Shown here one piece after another: positions 1 through 7,977 of a DNA stretch of 64,000 nucleotides (the first letter of the stretch is position 1; each line of letters begins with the position of its first letter). The translations under genes and the position numbers were made by a program. The notes below the pieces were generated by a model. That model saw nothing but the letters and a program-made list of their open reading frames with translations. It ran no database searches and was not told the origin of the DNA. Origin of the DNA: a virus; IMG/VR virus record IMGVR_UViG_3300017971_000001, positions 124,001-188,000 of that record; one strand, 5' to 3'.

Positions 1-166
1 GCTTCAAGAGCCTCTCTGCCCAGGCCTCCCACGCCTCTTCGACCGTGGGGTAGAACTTCGTCGACGGGCTCGCGTTGGGAAACGTTTCCTTTTCCGACTC
101 CTCAAAAGGAACGAAACCCCCGGAGGCGGAATAGGTAATTGCCCAGCGACGGACCTTGCCGCTCAT
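1..166 (-). CDS. Partial hypothetical protein (C-terminus cut by window edge)
   Basis: The reading frame starts at an ATG at 166-164 and stays open to base 1, so 55 codons are visible. The N-terminus begins MSGKVRRWAITYS and contains PTVEEAWEAWAERLLK, a helical stretch. The ATG overlaps the TGA of the upstream gene (ATGA), which suggests translational coupling. No family is recognised. Confidence 0.6.
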   Translation of the reverse strand, partial: MSGKVRRWAITYSASGGFVPFEESEKETFPNASPSTKFYPTVEEAWEAWAERLLK

Positions 167-753
167 GCTCCACCCACTCCACGCTCGATCCGAACGCAGT
201 TCCACTTGATCGAGGTGCGGTCGGAAAACGGGTTCGAGACGAGCTCGCTTCGATACACCCCGTTGTTGTCGAGCACGAGGCACGAGGCACCCGATCGAAC
301 GTTGAGGGCGTCTCGCTCGGCCAGGGTCTTGACGACCATGAAGGGATAGCCGGGGGGAGACGAGGACAGGCGGGCAACCGCATGCCAGCGGTGATCTTCG
401 CCGTAGCGGAACACGCGGCGTTGCTGCTGGGCGTAGATCGTCAGACCCGGCTCGCGGATCTCGCGCGGGACCGTGTGCAAACTGTCCGCGTCCGCGACCT
501 CCCGAAAGAGCGCGCGGAGCGAGGTCAGCTGCTCCTCGCTCAACGACCTTCCCTCCTGGCGCAGCCAGTTGATCTTGTCCCAGACCCCAGGAATGCGCCC
601 GTCCTGCTGAATCGTCAAGACGGCCTCGAGCAAGCGGTCGATCACCTCGCCGCCGTCATTGAGGCGCAGCAGCGACCAGTAGAGCTCTTCGGTGGCCTCG
701 TAGTCGCCCTCCTTGGCGGCGCGCTCGAGTCGCCGAATTCGCTCGTCGCTCAC
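163..753 (-). CDS. Hypothetical protein with N-terminal R-x-R-x-L-E-R module
   Basis: 196 aa from a GTG (753-751) that overlaps the TGA of the dNMP kinase gene. Residues 1-30 (SDERIRRLERAAKEGD) are one copy of a helical module that recurs in at least ten genes here. The rest, with YAQQQRRVFRYGEDHRW and PFMVVKTLAERDALN, looks like a globular domain of unknown function. A longer upstream reading exists but has no ribosome binding site and would bury the kinase C-terminus. Confidence 0.75.
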   Translation of the reverse strand: MSDERIRRLERAAKEGDYEATEELYWSLLRLNDGGEVIDRLLEAVLTIQQDGRIPGVWDKINWLRQEGRSLSEEQLTSLRALFREVADADSLHTVPREIREPGLTIYAQQQRRVFRYGEDHRWHAVARLSSSPPGYPFMVVKTLAERDALNVRSGASCLVLDNNGVYRSELVSNPFSDRTSIKWNCVRIERGVGGA

Positions 754-1304
754 AGCAAGAGGAACCGCTTGACCGCTTCCGCGGCCTTCGCCCCTAACTC
801 CTGAGGCGTTCCGTCGTTGACGAGGACTTCGTGCCAGGGGTAGTCCTCGGGGATCATGTGATCGAGGGCCTGGGTCGAAGGTGCGTCGGGGCGGACGATC
901 TTCAACAAGAGGCCGCCACGCTCGCGAATGGCCTCGGCTTCGTTCACTCCACGGACGTCGGTGAAGATACAGAGCCCCTTGTCGGGCAGATCGTCGAGGG
1001 CCTGATCGCGCCATACGTGCTCGTGAATCTCGCGCCCCTTGCCGCCAACTTCGATCATGAGCTCGAGCGGCGTCTTACCGATCCCGGGGAGCGGCTTGGA
1101 TCGCTCTTCTCTGTGCTGCTCGTAGTAGTCCGGCGGCTGCATGCCGTAGCACTTGAACATGAGGTAGGTGATGTACTTCAGGTCGTAGGCGAACTTGCGC
1201 ACCTCGACGCTGATCCAGGGGAGGTAGGCGCGGATCCCGCGCGCGGCGGTGTCCTTGCCTACCCCCGTCTGGTGCCCCATTCCGATCAGGACGAGCTTGG
1301 ACAC
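750..1304 (-). CDS. Deoxynucleoside monophosphate kinase
   Basis: 184 aa, GTG start. The N-terminal P-loop GMGHQTGVGKDT and the layout with an internal FTDVRGVNEAEAI (Walker B-like strand followed by DVR) match phage dNMP kinases of the T4 gp1 type, which phosphorylate dNMPs for phage DNA synthesis. Length fits the family (about 180-240 aa). Coupled by GTGA overlap to the next leftward gene. The exact nucleotide substrate cannot be told from sequence. Confidence 0.85.
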   Translation of the reverse strand: MSKLVLIGMGHQTGVGKDTAARGIRAYLPWISVEVRKFAYDLKYITYLMFKCYGMQPPDYYEQHREERSKPLPGIGKTPLELMIEVGGKGREIHEHVWRDQALDDLPDKGLCIFTDVRGVNEAEAIRERGGLLLKIVRPDAPSTQALDHMIPEDYPWHEVLVNDGTPQELGAKAAEAVKRFLLL

Positions 1305-1305
1305 G

Positions 1306-1743
1306 CTACCGCCGGGGCGTCTTGGGGAGGACGTCCTTCTCGCAGCCAGCGACCCGCTTCTTGGCGGGGTTCGCGACCTCGCACATGTAGTGGTAGCTGT
1401 CGGGGTCGTAGTTGGAGTGCTTCTTGAGCGCCGTCGAGAAGACCCCGTCGTAGTTCTCCTCGCCGTCCTGGAAGTTGTCGTAGACCGCGATCACGTTGGC
1501 GAGCGTCTTGCCGCCCTGACCAGGAATCCAGATCTGGTCGCCGACCTTGTAGAGGGGCTTGGGCTTCACCGGGCGGATCGGCTTGGGGGGCTTCGGAGGG
1601 CTGACCGGCTTCGGCAGATCGGCGACGGTGGGCGTCTCGGCCGCAGGAGCAGGGGCGTCCGCCGGAGCAGGAGGGGAAGCGTCGATCACCTCGCCCTCGA
1701 TCTCCTCGGGGTCAATGGGGGTCGGATCGTTTTCGTTCGTCAT
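1306..1743 (-). CDS. Hypothetical protein with Pro/Ala-rich N-terminus and SH3-like C-terminus
   Basis: 145 aa from ATG at 1743. Residues 1-70 are acidic then rich in Pro, Ala and Lys (PPKPPKPIRPVKPKP), probably disordered. After that, LYKVGDQIWIPGQGG and VIAVYDNFQDGEENYDGV look like a small beta-barrel of the KOW/SH3 kind. A longer frame reading from 1800 would overlap the neighbouring gene, so the internal ATG was chosen. Function unknown. Confidence 0.7.
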   Translation of the reverse strand: MTNENDPTPIDPEEIEGEVIDASPPAPADAPAPAAETPTVADLPKPVSPPKPPKPIRPVKPKPLYKVGDQIWIPGQGGKTLANVIAVYDNFQDGEENYDGVFSTALKKHSNYDPDSYHYMCEVANPAKKRVAGCEKDVLPKTPRR

Positions 1744-1751
1744 GACGGGTC

Positions 1752-2099
1752 CTAGCAGTTGAATGTGCAGCTGGCACGGTTGGCGTTCCAGAGCATGCAC
1801 TTCTCGCGCACGCAGGGAACCTTGATCGTATCCGCTACGAGCGGCGGATTTGGGTTTTCCTTGGTCGGCTGGGTCTTGGCGTTGTAGCCGAGACCACCCT
1901 GAACCTCGTAGACCGGGACCTCGCGCCCGCCCGCCTGGGGTAGCTGGAGCGCCGACTTGAGATCCGCTGTGTTCAGCTGGGGCCCCATTTGTGCCATGCC
2001 GACGGGAGTAACCCGCACGGCCAGGGTTCTGGGGATCAGCTGCATTCCGGTCATGAAGGGACAGACCTTGACGTCCTCGGACTGATTTTCCTGGGTCAC
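1752..2099 (-). CDS. Hypothetical small protein with paired cysteines
   Basis: 115 aa from a GTG. Cysteines occur near the N-terminus (VCPF) and in the C-terminal VPCVREKCMLW and ASCTFNC, which could bind a metal or form disulphides. No family recognised. Confidence 0.65.
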   Translation of the reverse strand: MTQENQSEDVKVCPFMTGMQLIPRTLAVRVTPVGMAQMGPQLNTADLKSALQLPQAGGREVPVYEVQGGLGYNAKTQPTKENPNPPLVADTIKVPCVREKCMLWNANRASCTFNC

Positions 2100-2127
2100 G
2101 CGGATTCCTCTCGCACGACCCCTCCTG

Positions 2128-2433
2128 CTAGAGAACGACGGGGCCGTATCCGTTCATGACTTGGCAGAGCGCGAAGAGGTCTTGCTGGAGTCCGCCGCAG
2201 CGAGCTCGAGCTTGATCCGGCCCCGCATTGAGCTCGCGCTGGAGCTCAGCAAGCCACTTTCGATTGTCCGTCACTTGGTAGAACGGCCCGCCGCGGAAGA
2301 AACCGCTGCCGATCTGCTGTGACTTAGACACTTTGAGAGGCCAGGGCGCTTCTGGCAAGTCCTCGGGACGAAGTGAAAGTGCGTAGGACGCTGCGAGGGC
2401 GACTTGAGGGTCGCCCCAAGCATTGAGGCTCAT
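2128..2433 (-). CDS. Hypothetical protein
   Basis: 101 aa from an ATG overlapping the TGA of the acidic-repeat gene (ATGA). Sequence MSLNAWGDPQVALAASYALSLRP suggests a helical N-terminus. No recognisable motif. Confidence 0.6.
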   Translation of the reverse strand: MSLNAWGDPQVALAASYALSLRPEDLPEAPWPLKVSKSQQIGSGFFRGGPFYQVTDNRKWLAELQRELNAGPDQARARCGGLQQDLFALCQVMNGYGPVVL

Positions 2434-2801
2434 TCCTCGTCCTCGTCGTCGAGGTCTTCGTCGTCGTCGAGATCCTCGTCGTCGTCGAGGTCTTCGTCGT
2501 CGTCGAGGTCTTCGTCGTCGTCGAGGTCTTCGTCGTCGAGGCCTTCGTCGTCGAGGCCCTCGTCCGGCTCGAGTTCCTCGTCCGGCTCGAGTTCCTCGGG
2601 GAAGAGGTCGATCGTGTTCCTGACGAGATCGAAGTCCTCGTCCTCGTCTTCGTCGAGCTCGTCCAGGTCGAGGAGCTCGTCCACGGCCGTCATGACTCGG
2701 TCGAGCAGCATGCGCCCCTTGCGGTCCAAGGACGAGTCCTCGAGAAACGTCTTCACGTCACTCAGGAGCTCAAGGGTCTGGTGCTCTTCAGGGCTCAACA
2801 T
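2430..2801 (-). CDS. Highly acidic Asp/Glu repeat protein
   Basis: 123 aa. The first 50 residues are a normal helical region (SPEEHQTLELLSDVKTFLED). From about residue 50 to the end it is almost entirely Leu, Asp and Glu, with tandem LDDDED and ELEPDE blocks encoded by an 18-bp DNA repeat. Such tails are typical of DNA-mimic or charge-shield proteins, but that role is only a guess. The ATG overlaps the end of the upstream gene. Confidence 0.75.
   Translation of the reverse strand: MLSPEEHQTLELLSDVKTFLEDSSLDRKGRMLLDRVMTAVDELLDLDELDEDEDEDFDLVRNTIDLFPEELEPDEELEPDEGLDDEGLDDEDLDDDEDLDDDEDLDDDEDLDDDEDLDDEDEE
2443..2595. repeat. 18-bp coding minisatellite (LDDDED repeats)
   Basis: Tandem copies of about gtcgtcgtcgaggtcttc, slightly diverged, followed by two copies of a ctcgtccggctcgagtt-type unit. 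They encode the acidic repeats of the overlapping gene; copy number is likely to vary by slippage. Confidence 0.85.
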
Positions 2802-3034
2802 GAGCTCTCCACTCGGCTGTAGCCGCGCTTGGTGCCGTTGAATCGGCTCAGCTTGGCGTAGAAATATTCGCGCTGGTTGGGGTGCGGGTCTTTGATCTTG
2901 CAGCGAGCTCGACCATGGGGGCCGTAGTCTTCTTCGACCTCAATGACTTCGAATGTGCGCTTGCCAAAGGTCTGGCGCGGATCGTTGTCGATCCATACTT
3001 GACCCTTGCTCACTTGGTGCGGATTCTTGCTCAC
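2795..3034 (-). CDS. Small DUF6354-like protein
   Basis: 79 aa from a GTG. The pattern GQVWIDNDPRQTFGKRTFEVIEV ... CKIKD ... KLSRFNGTKRGYSRV resembles a small family found in phages and actinobacteria (DUF6354 type; W-x-D-x-D-P-R near the start and a basic tail). Function unknown. The family assignment is from memory of the pattern. Confidence 0.65.
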   Translation of the reverse strand: MSKNPHQVSKGQVWIDNDPRQTFGKRTFEVIEVEEDYGPHGRARCKIKDPHPNQREYFYAKLSRFNGTKRGYSRVESSC

Positions 3035-3086
3035 AGCGACCCCGATCGATCTACCCAGTATATGCCTGCCGTCTTGGCTTTGGAGG

Positions 3087-3443
3087 TCAGCCGATCGCCT
3101 TCAGCAAGATCAAGTGAAAGCGGGCGTCGCCCTTGTGAGCCTTGTCGTGATCTTGGAACGTCTGCAGGAGCCGCTCCGAAGCGTCGCGGAAATCCTTCTC
3201 GCGATCCCTGGCAGCCCAGACGCGGAGGGCGTGCTTGTTGAAGGTCTCGGTCGCGATCTCGAAGGCGCCAGTGGGCACCGAGCGCTTCTTGCAGTTATCG
3301 AGGTAGCGGATAATCTTCCGCGCCTCGCCCAACTGATCGCGCATGTCCCTGCGCCCGCACGTGTCGGCGAGCAGGCGCAGGGACTTGATCGCTGCCTCAA
3401 CGAGATAGCGAGGGACCGCAACCTCGTTCGGCTCCTGACCCAC
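3087..3443 (-). CDS. Hypothetical helical protein
   Basis: 118 aa from a GTG that overlaps the TAG of the upstream gene (TAGTG). Mostly predicted helix with many charged residues (LGEARKIIRYLDNCKKR; ASERLLQTFQDHDKAHKGDARF). No family recognised. Confidence 0.65.
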   Translation of the reverse strand: MGQEPNEVAVPRYLVEAAIKSLRLLADTCGRRDMRDQLGEARKIIRYLDNCKKRSVPTGAFEIATETFNKHALRVWAARDREKDFRDASERLLQTFQDHDKAHKGDARFHLILLKAIG

Positions 3444-3841
3444 TAGAAGCCAGCGGCAGCGGCGGCGGCCTCCTGCTGAGCCGGAACCGAGGGCTCAGTC
3501 GAGACAGGATCCGACGGAGCGGTCGGAGCGGTCGGGGACTTCGTCGCCTGGGGATCCGAATCGCCGGGAGGAGTCGCGAGCGCCTCCTCGTCCGAGAAGA
3601 CCGCGGCCATGTTGATCTTGTTGCGCCCGCTCGCGATCACGCGACCGACCACGTCGTTGACCGTGGGAGGGTTGACGGTGTCGATCGCCTTGGGGAGTCC
3701 GGTCTCGATCAGATCGATCACGCCAGTGAAGAACTGGACCGAAGCGGTCTTGATCTCAGGGGGCTGGCTGCCCTCCTCGAGAATCTTGATCTGCTTCTGG
3801 AGGTTCTTGATCGCGAGCTTGAAAGGGGGAGTCTTGGCCAT
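3443..3841 (-). CDS. Hypothetical protein with disordered Pro/Ala tail
   Basis: 132 aa from ATG at 3841, with a clear AAGGAG ribosome binding site about 9 nt upstream. Residues 1-75 are amphipathic helices (KLAIKNLQKQIKILEEG); 80-132 is low-complexity Pro/Ser/Ala ending in a run of Ala. It is the first gene after the terminator of the tRNA-Gly transcript, so it probably has its own promoter in 3842-3911, which I could not define. Confidence 0.7.
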   Translation of the reverse strand: MAKTPPFKLAIKNLQKQIKILEEGSQPPEIKTASVQFFTGVIDLIETGLPKAIDTVNPPTVNDVVGRVIASGRNKINMAAVFSDEEALATPPGDSDPQATKSPTAPTAPSDPVSTEPSVPAQQEAAAAAAGF

Positions 3842-3911
3842 GTGTTTGTTCTCCTTGCGCGGCGGAACTGCCGTCGCGAAGAGAAACTAACAAGCCGATC
3901 CGACAACAACC

Positions 3912-3951
3912 AAAAAGAATCGGCGCGGAGGTCGTGTCCCCGCGCCGATTC
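3912..3951 (-). terminator. Intrinsic terminator after tRNA-Gly
   Basis: Perfect 12-bp stem (3917-3928 with 3940-3951, GAATCGGCGCGG type) and 11-nt loop, followed on the minus strand by TTTTT. It ends the leftward transcript that carries the tmRNA and tRNA-Gly. Confidence 0.85.
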
Positions 3952-3996
3952 AATTCACCCAGATAGCCCAACCCACCGCACCAAGCGGAGAGTCCA

Positions 3997-4068
3997 AGCG
4001 GGCGGCGGGGATCGAACCCGCGACGAACGGGTTGGAAACCCGACGCTCTACCGCTGAGCTACGCCCGC
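3997..4068 (-). tRNA. tRNA-Gly (anticodon TCC)
   Basis: A canonical 72-nt cloverleaf: 7-bp acceptor GCGGGCG/CGCCCGC, D-arm TAGCTCAGCGGTAGAGC, anticodon loop TTTCCAA giving TCC, T-arm with GGTTCGATCC. CCA is not encoded. It sits between the tmRNA and a terminator, probably on one transcript, and unlike the cluster at 61 kb it has no structural defect. Confidence 0.95.
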
Positions 4069-4148
4069 GTTTTCAGCTGCGACACCCCACCCTCCGTGCC
4101 GCCTCACCCCGTGTCGACGAGGTCCCTGTATCTACCACTCCTGGTCAA

Positions 4149-4557
4149 TGGAGGTGCCGGGAGTCGAACCCGGGTCCGCGATAGCCTCCGACCGCGCGCT
4201 CTACGTGTGTATCCGTCTGTTTGATTTCGCTGCCCGAGCTCGAAACGGCACGATCTCGGTCAGCTATCCGTCGATTTTGCTTCGGATCGAGCTAGGCGGA
4301 CTCGCTCGAATTCCTAGTCCGTCTTTTGGCCCCGGACCCCTTCCTCACGGACGGGATGTCAGGCCGGGGTGGTCGAGCTAAGCGACCAGGGCGGGCTTGG
4401 CGGCGCCGTCGATCCACGCGTGGATCTGGGCGTCGGTCAGGCCCTGCTCGTTGCTGTTGGCAAATGAGCTTTTTGATCGGCTTTTAACGCAGCCAACCGA
4501 TCAACTGCGACACGCACGCACGACTTCGTCTAGCACGTCGAAACCAAGGTCACCCCC
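4149..4557 (-). ncRNA. ssrA: Transfer-messenger RNA (tmRNA)
   Basis: 409 nt. The 5' end GGGGGTGACCTTGGTTTCGA and the 3' end GGTTCGACTCCCGGCACCTCCA match the conserved tRNA-like domain; GGGGGTG pairs with CACCTCC (one G-U), and the T-arm is typical. Between them lies a resume codon GCC at 4461-4459 and a tag frame ending at a TAG. tmRNA rescues stalled ribosomes by trans-translation with SmpB, which is not seen in this window. CCA is not encoded. Confidence 0.95.
4378..4461 (-). other. tmRNA tag peptide reading frame
   Basis: 27 sense codons followed by TAG. The peptide starts ANSNEQG, has TDAQIHAW in the middle and ends KPALVA. The hydrophobic end (ALVA) fits the ClpXP/ClpAP degron of ssrA tags, while the length is far above the roughly 10 residues of most bacterial tags. 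The frame is inferred from the alanine resume codon and the stop. Confidence 0.85.
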
Positions 4558-4570
4558 TTGTTGTGGAGGA

Positions 4571-4599
4571 AGACTACCAAGGCGGGCCTGCGTGGTCAA
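4571..4599 (-). promoter_or_regulatory. Sigma70-type promoter for tmRNA
   Basis: TTGACC (4599-4594), 17-nt spacer, TAGTCT (4576-4571). It lies 13 nt upstream of the mature tmRNA 5' end, so a short leader would be removed by RNase P. It starts inside the gap after the upstream gene's stop. Confidence 0.75.
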
Positions 4600-4604
4600 G
4601 AAAA

Positions 4605-5834
4605 TCACAACCCTAGATTTGCCAGGATCATGTTCAGCGCCGACTCGTTTTCGGCGGTCCCGACGAACACGTCCGGCTCGTCCGGGTTGAATGTCGTTCC
4701 CAAGTGGACCGAGTACGGCTCGGCGCCCTGGACCCACTCCTCGGAATCAGCCTGGTTCAACGCCATGCACCGGACGATCACAGCTACCTCCTCGTCCGGC
4801 CAGAGCGGGTTCCCCGCTTCGTCGAGCTCGAAGTTGATCCCGCTCGGATCCCACTCGATCCTCAGGTTCGGAGGCCTCCCGACGGGAAGCACAGCCGTCG
4901 CCCAAGGATCAAGGTTGCTGCTTTCGTCTTCGAACCCGAACTCTCGCAGGAGGTGGGGGAACGGAACCAAGGGCTGGTAGTCGAACCCATGAAGCGGGAG
5001 CACGCTGTGGTCGCGGCCGGGATCGGCCGTTCTCATGCTCGAGTCGACGTAGTCGACCGCTCGACGCTGATCGCGCTCGATAGGGATCCAGGCCCGATAG
5101 AACAGCGGCTGCATGATCTCCTGATAGGCGTAATCCGGATCCTCGTCGACCGCGAACCCCTCCTCGGTTGCGAGGTAGTCAACGAACCAGTTCACCGGAA
5201 ACAGAGCGCGTGGGTAGTGCCCCAGGTCCATGTGCCAGGCCATGACGCCCAGTAGGCGAGGTCCAGGCTCGACGAGCGCTCGGGCCGCGGCGAGCAGGTA
5301 TTCGACCTGATCTTCACCCCGGATCATGCGATTGACCGCGGGTGGCATGCGAAACTCGCCCTCACCGTATAGGTAAACCTTTCCACCGCGGCCGCCGAAG
5401 TTCCACGGCCTCCTTTCCGCAGGAAGATCGAGCCAGGAAGCGTCGAGGGTAGCGAAGCAGGCGACCTGGTCCTCCCCTTCGACGTCCGACCAATCCACCG
5501 GTCGATCGCTCAGCAAATCAGGCCAGCCGATCAGCAGCAGCGCGTCACCAGGCAACAACCTGCCGAGAATGAAGTTCGGGGCCTTGGGGTAGGGAACCAG
5601 GAACCAGTCCGAACCGAGCTCCTGAGCGGCGAGCACGAAAGGTTCGAAGGCCTCGTCGACCTGGCCCGCGCGCAGGAGCGCGGTGGCGTAGGCGAGCACG
5701 TCTTCGCTCGAGCCGGTCTCCTCGGCGCGGCGCTCAAGGTCTCGGAGGCGTCCTGCTGGGTTTCGCTTCACCGAATCGTGTCCGCTGCGCTCACGCCAGC
5801 GCCGGCCCTCGTCGCTGTTGCGTCGGTATCTCAT
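4605..5834 (-). CDS. Hypothetical protein with NP motif and R-L-R-x-L-E-R module
   Basis: 409 aa from ATG at 5834, which overlaps the TGA of the upstream gene. Near residue 24 is KRNPAGRLRDLERRAEETGS, i.e. the basic-x-NP junction followed by the recurring helical module. The remaining 330 residues are rich in aromatic and acidic residues (PYPKAPNFILGRLLPGDALLLIGWPD; GTTFNPDEPDVFVGTAENE) and do not match a family I know. A longer frame extends to 6050 but runs through the neighbouring gene. Confidence 0.75.
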   Translation of the reverse strand: MRYRRNSDEGRRWRERSGHDSVKRNPAGRLRDLERRAEETGSSEDVLAYATALLRAGQVDEAFEPFVLAAQELGSDWFLVPYPKAPNFILGRLLPGDALLLIGWPDLLSDRPVDWSDVEGEDQVACFATLDASWLDLPAERRPWNFGGRGGKVYLYGEGEFRMPPAVNRMIRGEDQVEYLLAAARALVEPGPRLLGVMAWHMDLGHYPRALFPVNWFVDYLATEEGFAVDEDPDYAYQEIMQPLFYRAWIPIERDQRRAVDYVDSSMRTADPGRDHSVLPLHGFDYQPLVPFPHLLREFGFEDESSNLDPWATAVLPVGRPPNLRIEWDPSGINFELDEAGNPLWPDEEVAVIVRCMALNQADSEEWVQGAEPYSVHLGTTFNPDEPDVFVGTAENESALNMILANLGL

Positions 5835-6325
5835 TCGAACTCCACGTCCCCCTGGAGTCGCCAGGTAGCACCGCAGTCCGAACACGAAAGGAGGTTTGTC
5901 CAACCTCCCGTAATGTCGTGGTCCTCGTAACCGATCGTCGCGCGGTCCTCGTAGATCGTAGGAGAGGAAACGATTCCGTAGTTGTTCTCGAGCGTAAAGT
6001 ATGTATCTCCGCTGGAGTGGTAGTAATCGGGGTCGTCTTCGTCTCGCCAAAACTGAAACGCGGCGTGACCCCTCGGGCAGACGAGGTTGTTCTCCCAGTC
6101 AGGGAACCAGTTTCCGTTGCGGCGCTCCCACCGAATGAGGTGCTCTTCGTCGCTGACGTAATTGGGCAGCGCGTCCATGACCGCCCGGTAAAGCGCGACC
6201 TGGTCTTCGAGCGAGAGCGCTTCGATCATGCCCTGCCGAAGCCGCAGCGCGATCAACGACGTCCGGGCGTCCAGGTCACCCTGGCCGGCGCGGCGCTCGA
6301 GCTCGCGGGCGCGCGGGTCAGTCAC
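5831..6325 (-). CDS. Hypothetical protein with zinc-ribbon-like cysteines
   Basis: 164 aa from a GTG. Starts with the recurring module (DPRARELERRAGQGDLDA). Later a pair CPRGH and a C-terminal CSDCGATWRLQG could form a zinc ribbon. Function unknown. Confidence 0.7.
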   Translation of the reverse strand: MTDPRARELERRAGQGDLDARTSLIALRLRQGMIEALSLEDQVALYRAVMDALPNYVSDEEHLIRWERRNGNWFPDWENNLVCPRGHAAFQFWRDEDDPDYYHSSGDTYFTLENNYGIVSSPTIYEDRATIGYEDHDITGGWTNLLSCSDCGATWRLQGDVEFE

Positions 6326-6711
6326 TCAGACCCTTCGATCCATACACCAGATCGAAGATCCTCCGGCATGAGCTCGCCGCGATCGACCAATTCCTTGGCA
6401 GCTTCAAAGACGTAGCTCGGAGAGGCGTGCCCGCCAGTCAACCGCTTCTCCAAAAGAATCTCGTAGTGGAAGTCATAGAGCTCGTCGTCTGCGTGTTCAA
6501 CCGAAGTGATAAACCCAGCGTCTTCTAGATTATTCAACTCCTCTCTCCACCTCTCGATTGAACCCTCGAACGTGCGAAGGTCGCCGTCATGGTCGTAAAA
6601 CTCAACCCGGACCACAGCTTCGACCCCCAGGCTCGCAAGGAACTCGCGCTGCAGGCCGGGTGTGTTGCGCAGGATAGCTGACGCGCGAGCGAGGATTTCG
6701 TCCGGGCTCAC
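6322..6711 (-). CDS. Hypothetical protein
   Basis: 129 aa from a GTG overlapping the TGA of the upstream gene (GTGA). Mixed alpha/beta composition, acidic (VVRVEFYDHDGDLRTFEG; DDELYDFHYEILLEK). No family recognised. Confidence 0.65.
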   Translation of the reverse strand: MSPDEILARASAILRNTPGLQREFLASLGVEAVVRVEFYDHDGDLRTFEGSIERWREELNNLEDAGFITSVEHADDELYDFHYEILLEKRLTGGHASPSYVFEAAKELVDRGELMPEDLRSGVWIEGSE

Positions 6712-7046
6712 TCGAGGAACTCCTCGATCTTGTAGCCCACGTAGGTCGAGACCATGTCGGTCAGCACGTTCGCCGCAGACTCAGGGCTCCCCCAGAGCAG
6801 GTCCGGCCGCGTTACCCGCACGCCGAACTCAACCGCCTCGTTGAGCGTGGTCAAGACCAAAACCTCATGCTCCGTGACGCCCATGCGCCGGCCGATCATG
6901 CCCCAGATCACATGCGTCGCCGTCCAGCCGTCCACGGCCTTACCGGGACGCTCTTCCTTCCAGCGCCTCCAGGGGCCGTCGATTGCGTGCAACGCCGCCA
7001 CGTAAGCTGCGTAGAGGGCGCAGTAAGCAATAAGGTTCTTGGACAC
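6708..7046 (-). CDS. VanZ/DUF2585-like small protein (tentative)
   Basis: 112 aa from a GTG. The pattern HVIWGMIGRRMG ... LNEAVEFGVR ... SAANVLTDMVSTYVGY (E-x2-E, then N-x3-D and a final G) recalls small membrane families such as VanZ or DUF2585. The hydrophobic stretches are short, so membrane insertion is uncertain. Confidence 0.65.
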   Translation of the reverse strand: MSKNLIAYCALYAAYVAALHAIDGPWRRWKEERPGKAVDGWTATHVIWGMIGRRMGVTEHEVLVLTTLNEAVEFGVRVTRPDLLWGSPESAANVLTDMVSTYVGYKIEEFLE

Positions 7047-7050
7047 AGGA

Positions 7051-7383
7051 CTAGGCGATCTTCTTGATCTTGCGGTAGATGTACGTGCCCGTCAGCCCGA
7101 GCGCCATGCCCGCCACGCCGATCGCAAGGATCCGCGAAAGAGGGCCAGGCTCGCCGTAGGGCGCGACCGTCACCGTGCCCGCGATCGTGTTCACGTCGAA
7201 GGTCGGCTTGAGCGCAGCCAGGAAGAACTCACCGATTCCGGGAGTGCGACTGCTCTGGCCGGTCAGATCGGCTCCGGTGTAGGTGACCGAAGGACTCAAC
7301 GTTGAGCGGAAGGTGACGGAACGGATCGGGTTCGCCGCGGCACCGCTGATCGCGCTCGAGACAACGCGGGTAAGGTCAGACAT
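7051..7383 (-). CDS. Small protein with C-terminal transmembrane segment
   Basis: 110 aa from ATG with an AGGAG-type ribosome binding site upstream. Residues 1-75 are Ser/Thr-rich and beta-like; residues about 84-103 (ILAIGVAGMALGLTGTYIY) form one membrane helix followed by RKIKKIA. That predicts an N-out, tail-anchored or bitopic protein. Function unknown. Confidence 0.7.
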   Translation of the reverse strand: MSDLTRVVSSAISGAAANPIRSVTFRSTLSPSVTYTGADLTGQSSRTPGIGEFFLAALKPTFDVNTIAGTVTVAPYGEPGPLSRILAIGVAGMALGLTGTYIYRKIKKIA

Positions 7384-7442
7384 AGCTTGACTCCTCTTTC
7401 CTTCAGTTTAGCGGAGTTACAGGGGCCTGCCGTACAGCAGAC

Positions 7443-7465
7443 GACCCCCGGACGAACCGGGGGTC
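7443..7465 (-). terminator. Intergenic 9-bp hairpin, possible terminator
   Basis: Perfect stem GACCCCCGG/CCGGGGGTC with a 5-nt loop, in the gap between the genes ending at 7488 and starting at 7383. There is no T-run after it on the minus strand, so it may instead be a processing or stability hairpin. Confidence 0.4.
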
Positions 7466-7487
7466 TACTGTCGATCCGGGGGCTGCG

Positions 7488-7967
7488 TTACGACGTCGGG
7501 GGGCGGAACTTCTTCTTCTCGCCCTTGGGCTTGGTCCCGCGGACCTGCTCCTTGAAGTTCTCGGCCTGAATGGCGGAGACCTCCTCCTCGAACAGCTGGG
7601 CCTGCGCGGCCTGAAGTTGCTGCTGAGCGGCGAAGAGGTTCTCGGACGCGTCGAGCAAGGCGTCCATGCGCTCCACGATTCCGTCGAAGGCCTCGATCTC
7701 GGGGACGTTGAGGTTTTCGCCCCAGCCGAAGCTACGGACCTCCTTCGAGTCCACCACGACCTTGTTCAGCACGAAGGCCGCGCCGGTCTCCTTGGCCTGG
7801 CAGAACTTCGTGAAGACCTCGTCATGAGTCGGGCCGTCGTCGGGGTGCTCGATCGTCTGAAAGCGACCGTCCTTGAACATGATCGCCCAGAAGTTGTCGT
7901 CCCCGTCGGAGTCGGAGTCGTCTTCGTCAATGTCCGGCAGAGCCGGGTCCAGCACTTCGGTCGTCAT
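7488..7967 (-). CDS. Hypothetical protein with coiled coil
   Basis: 159 aa. Acidic N-terminus (DIDEDDSDSDGDDNF), then a compact domain, then a Gln/Ala-rich coiled coil (ENLFAAQQQLQAAQAQLFEEE) and a basic tail (KPKGEKKKFRPP). ATG with AGGAGAA upstream. No family recognised. Confidence 0.7.
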   Translation of the reverse strand: MTTEVLDPALPDIDEDDSDSDGDDNFWAIMFKDGRFQTIEHPDDGPTHDEVFTKFCQAKETGAAFVLNKVVVDSKEVRSFGWGENLNVPEIEAFDGIVERMDALLDASENLFAAQQQLQAAQAQLFEEEVSAIQAENFKEQVRGTKPKGEKKKFRPPTS

Positions 7968-7977
7968 TCTCTTCTCC

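Noticed and set aside
4148-4381. Small plus-strand ORFs within the tmRNA
   Set aside because: The region is explained by the tmRNA on the other strand.
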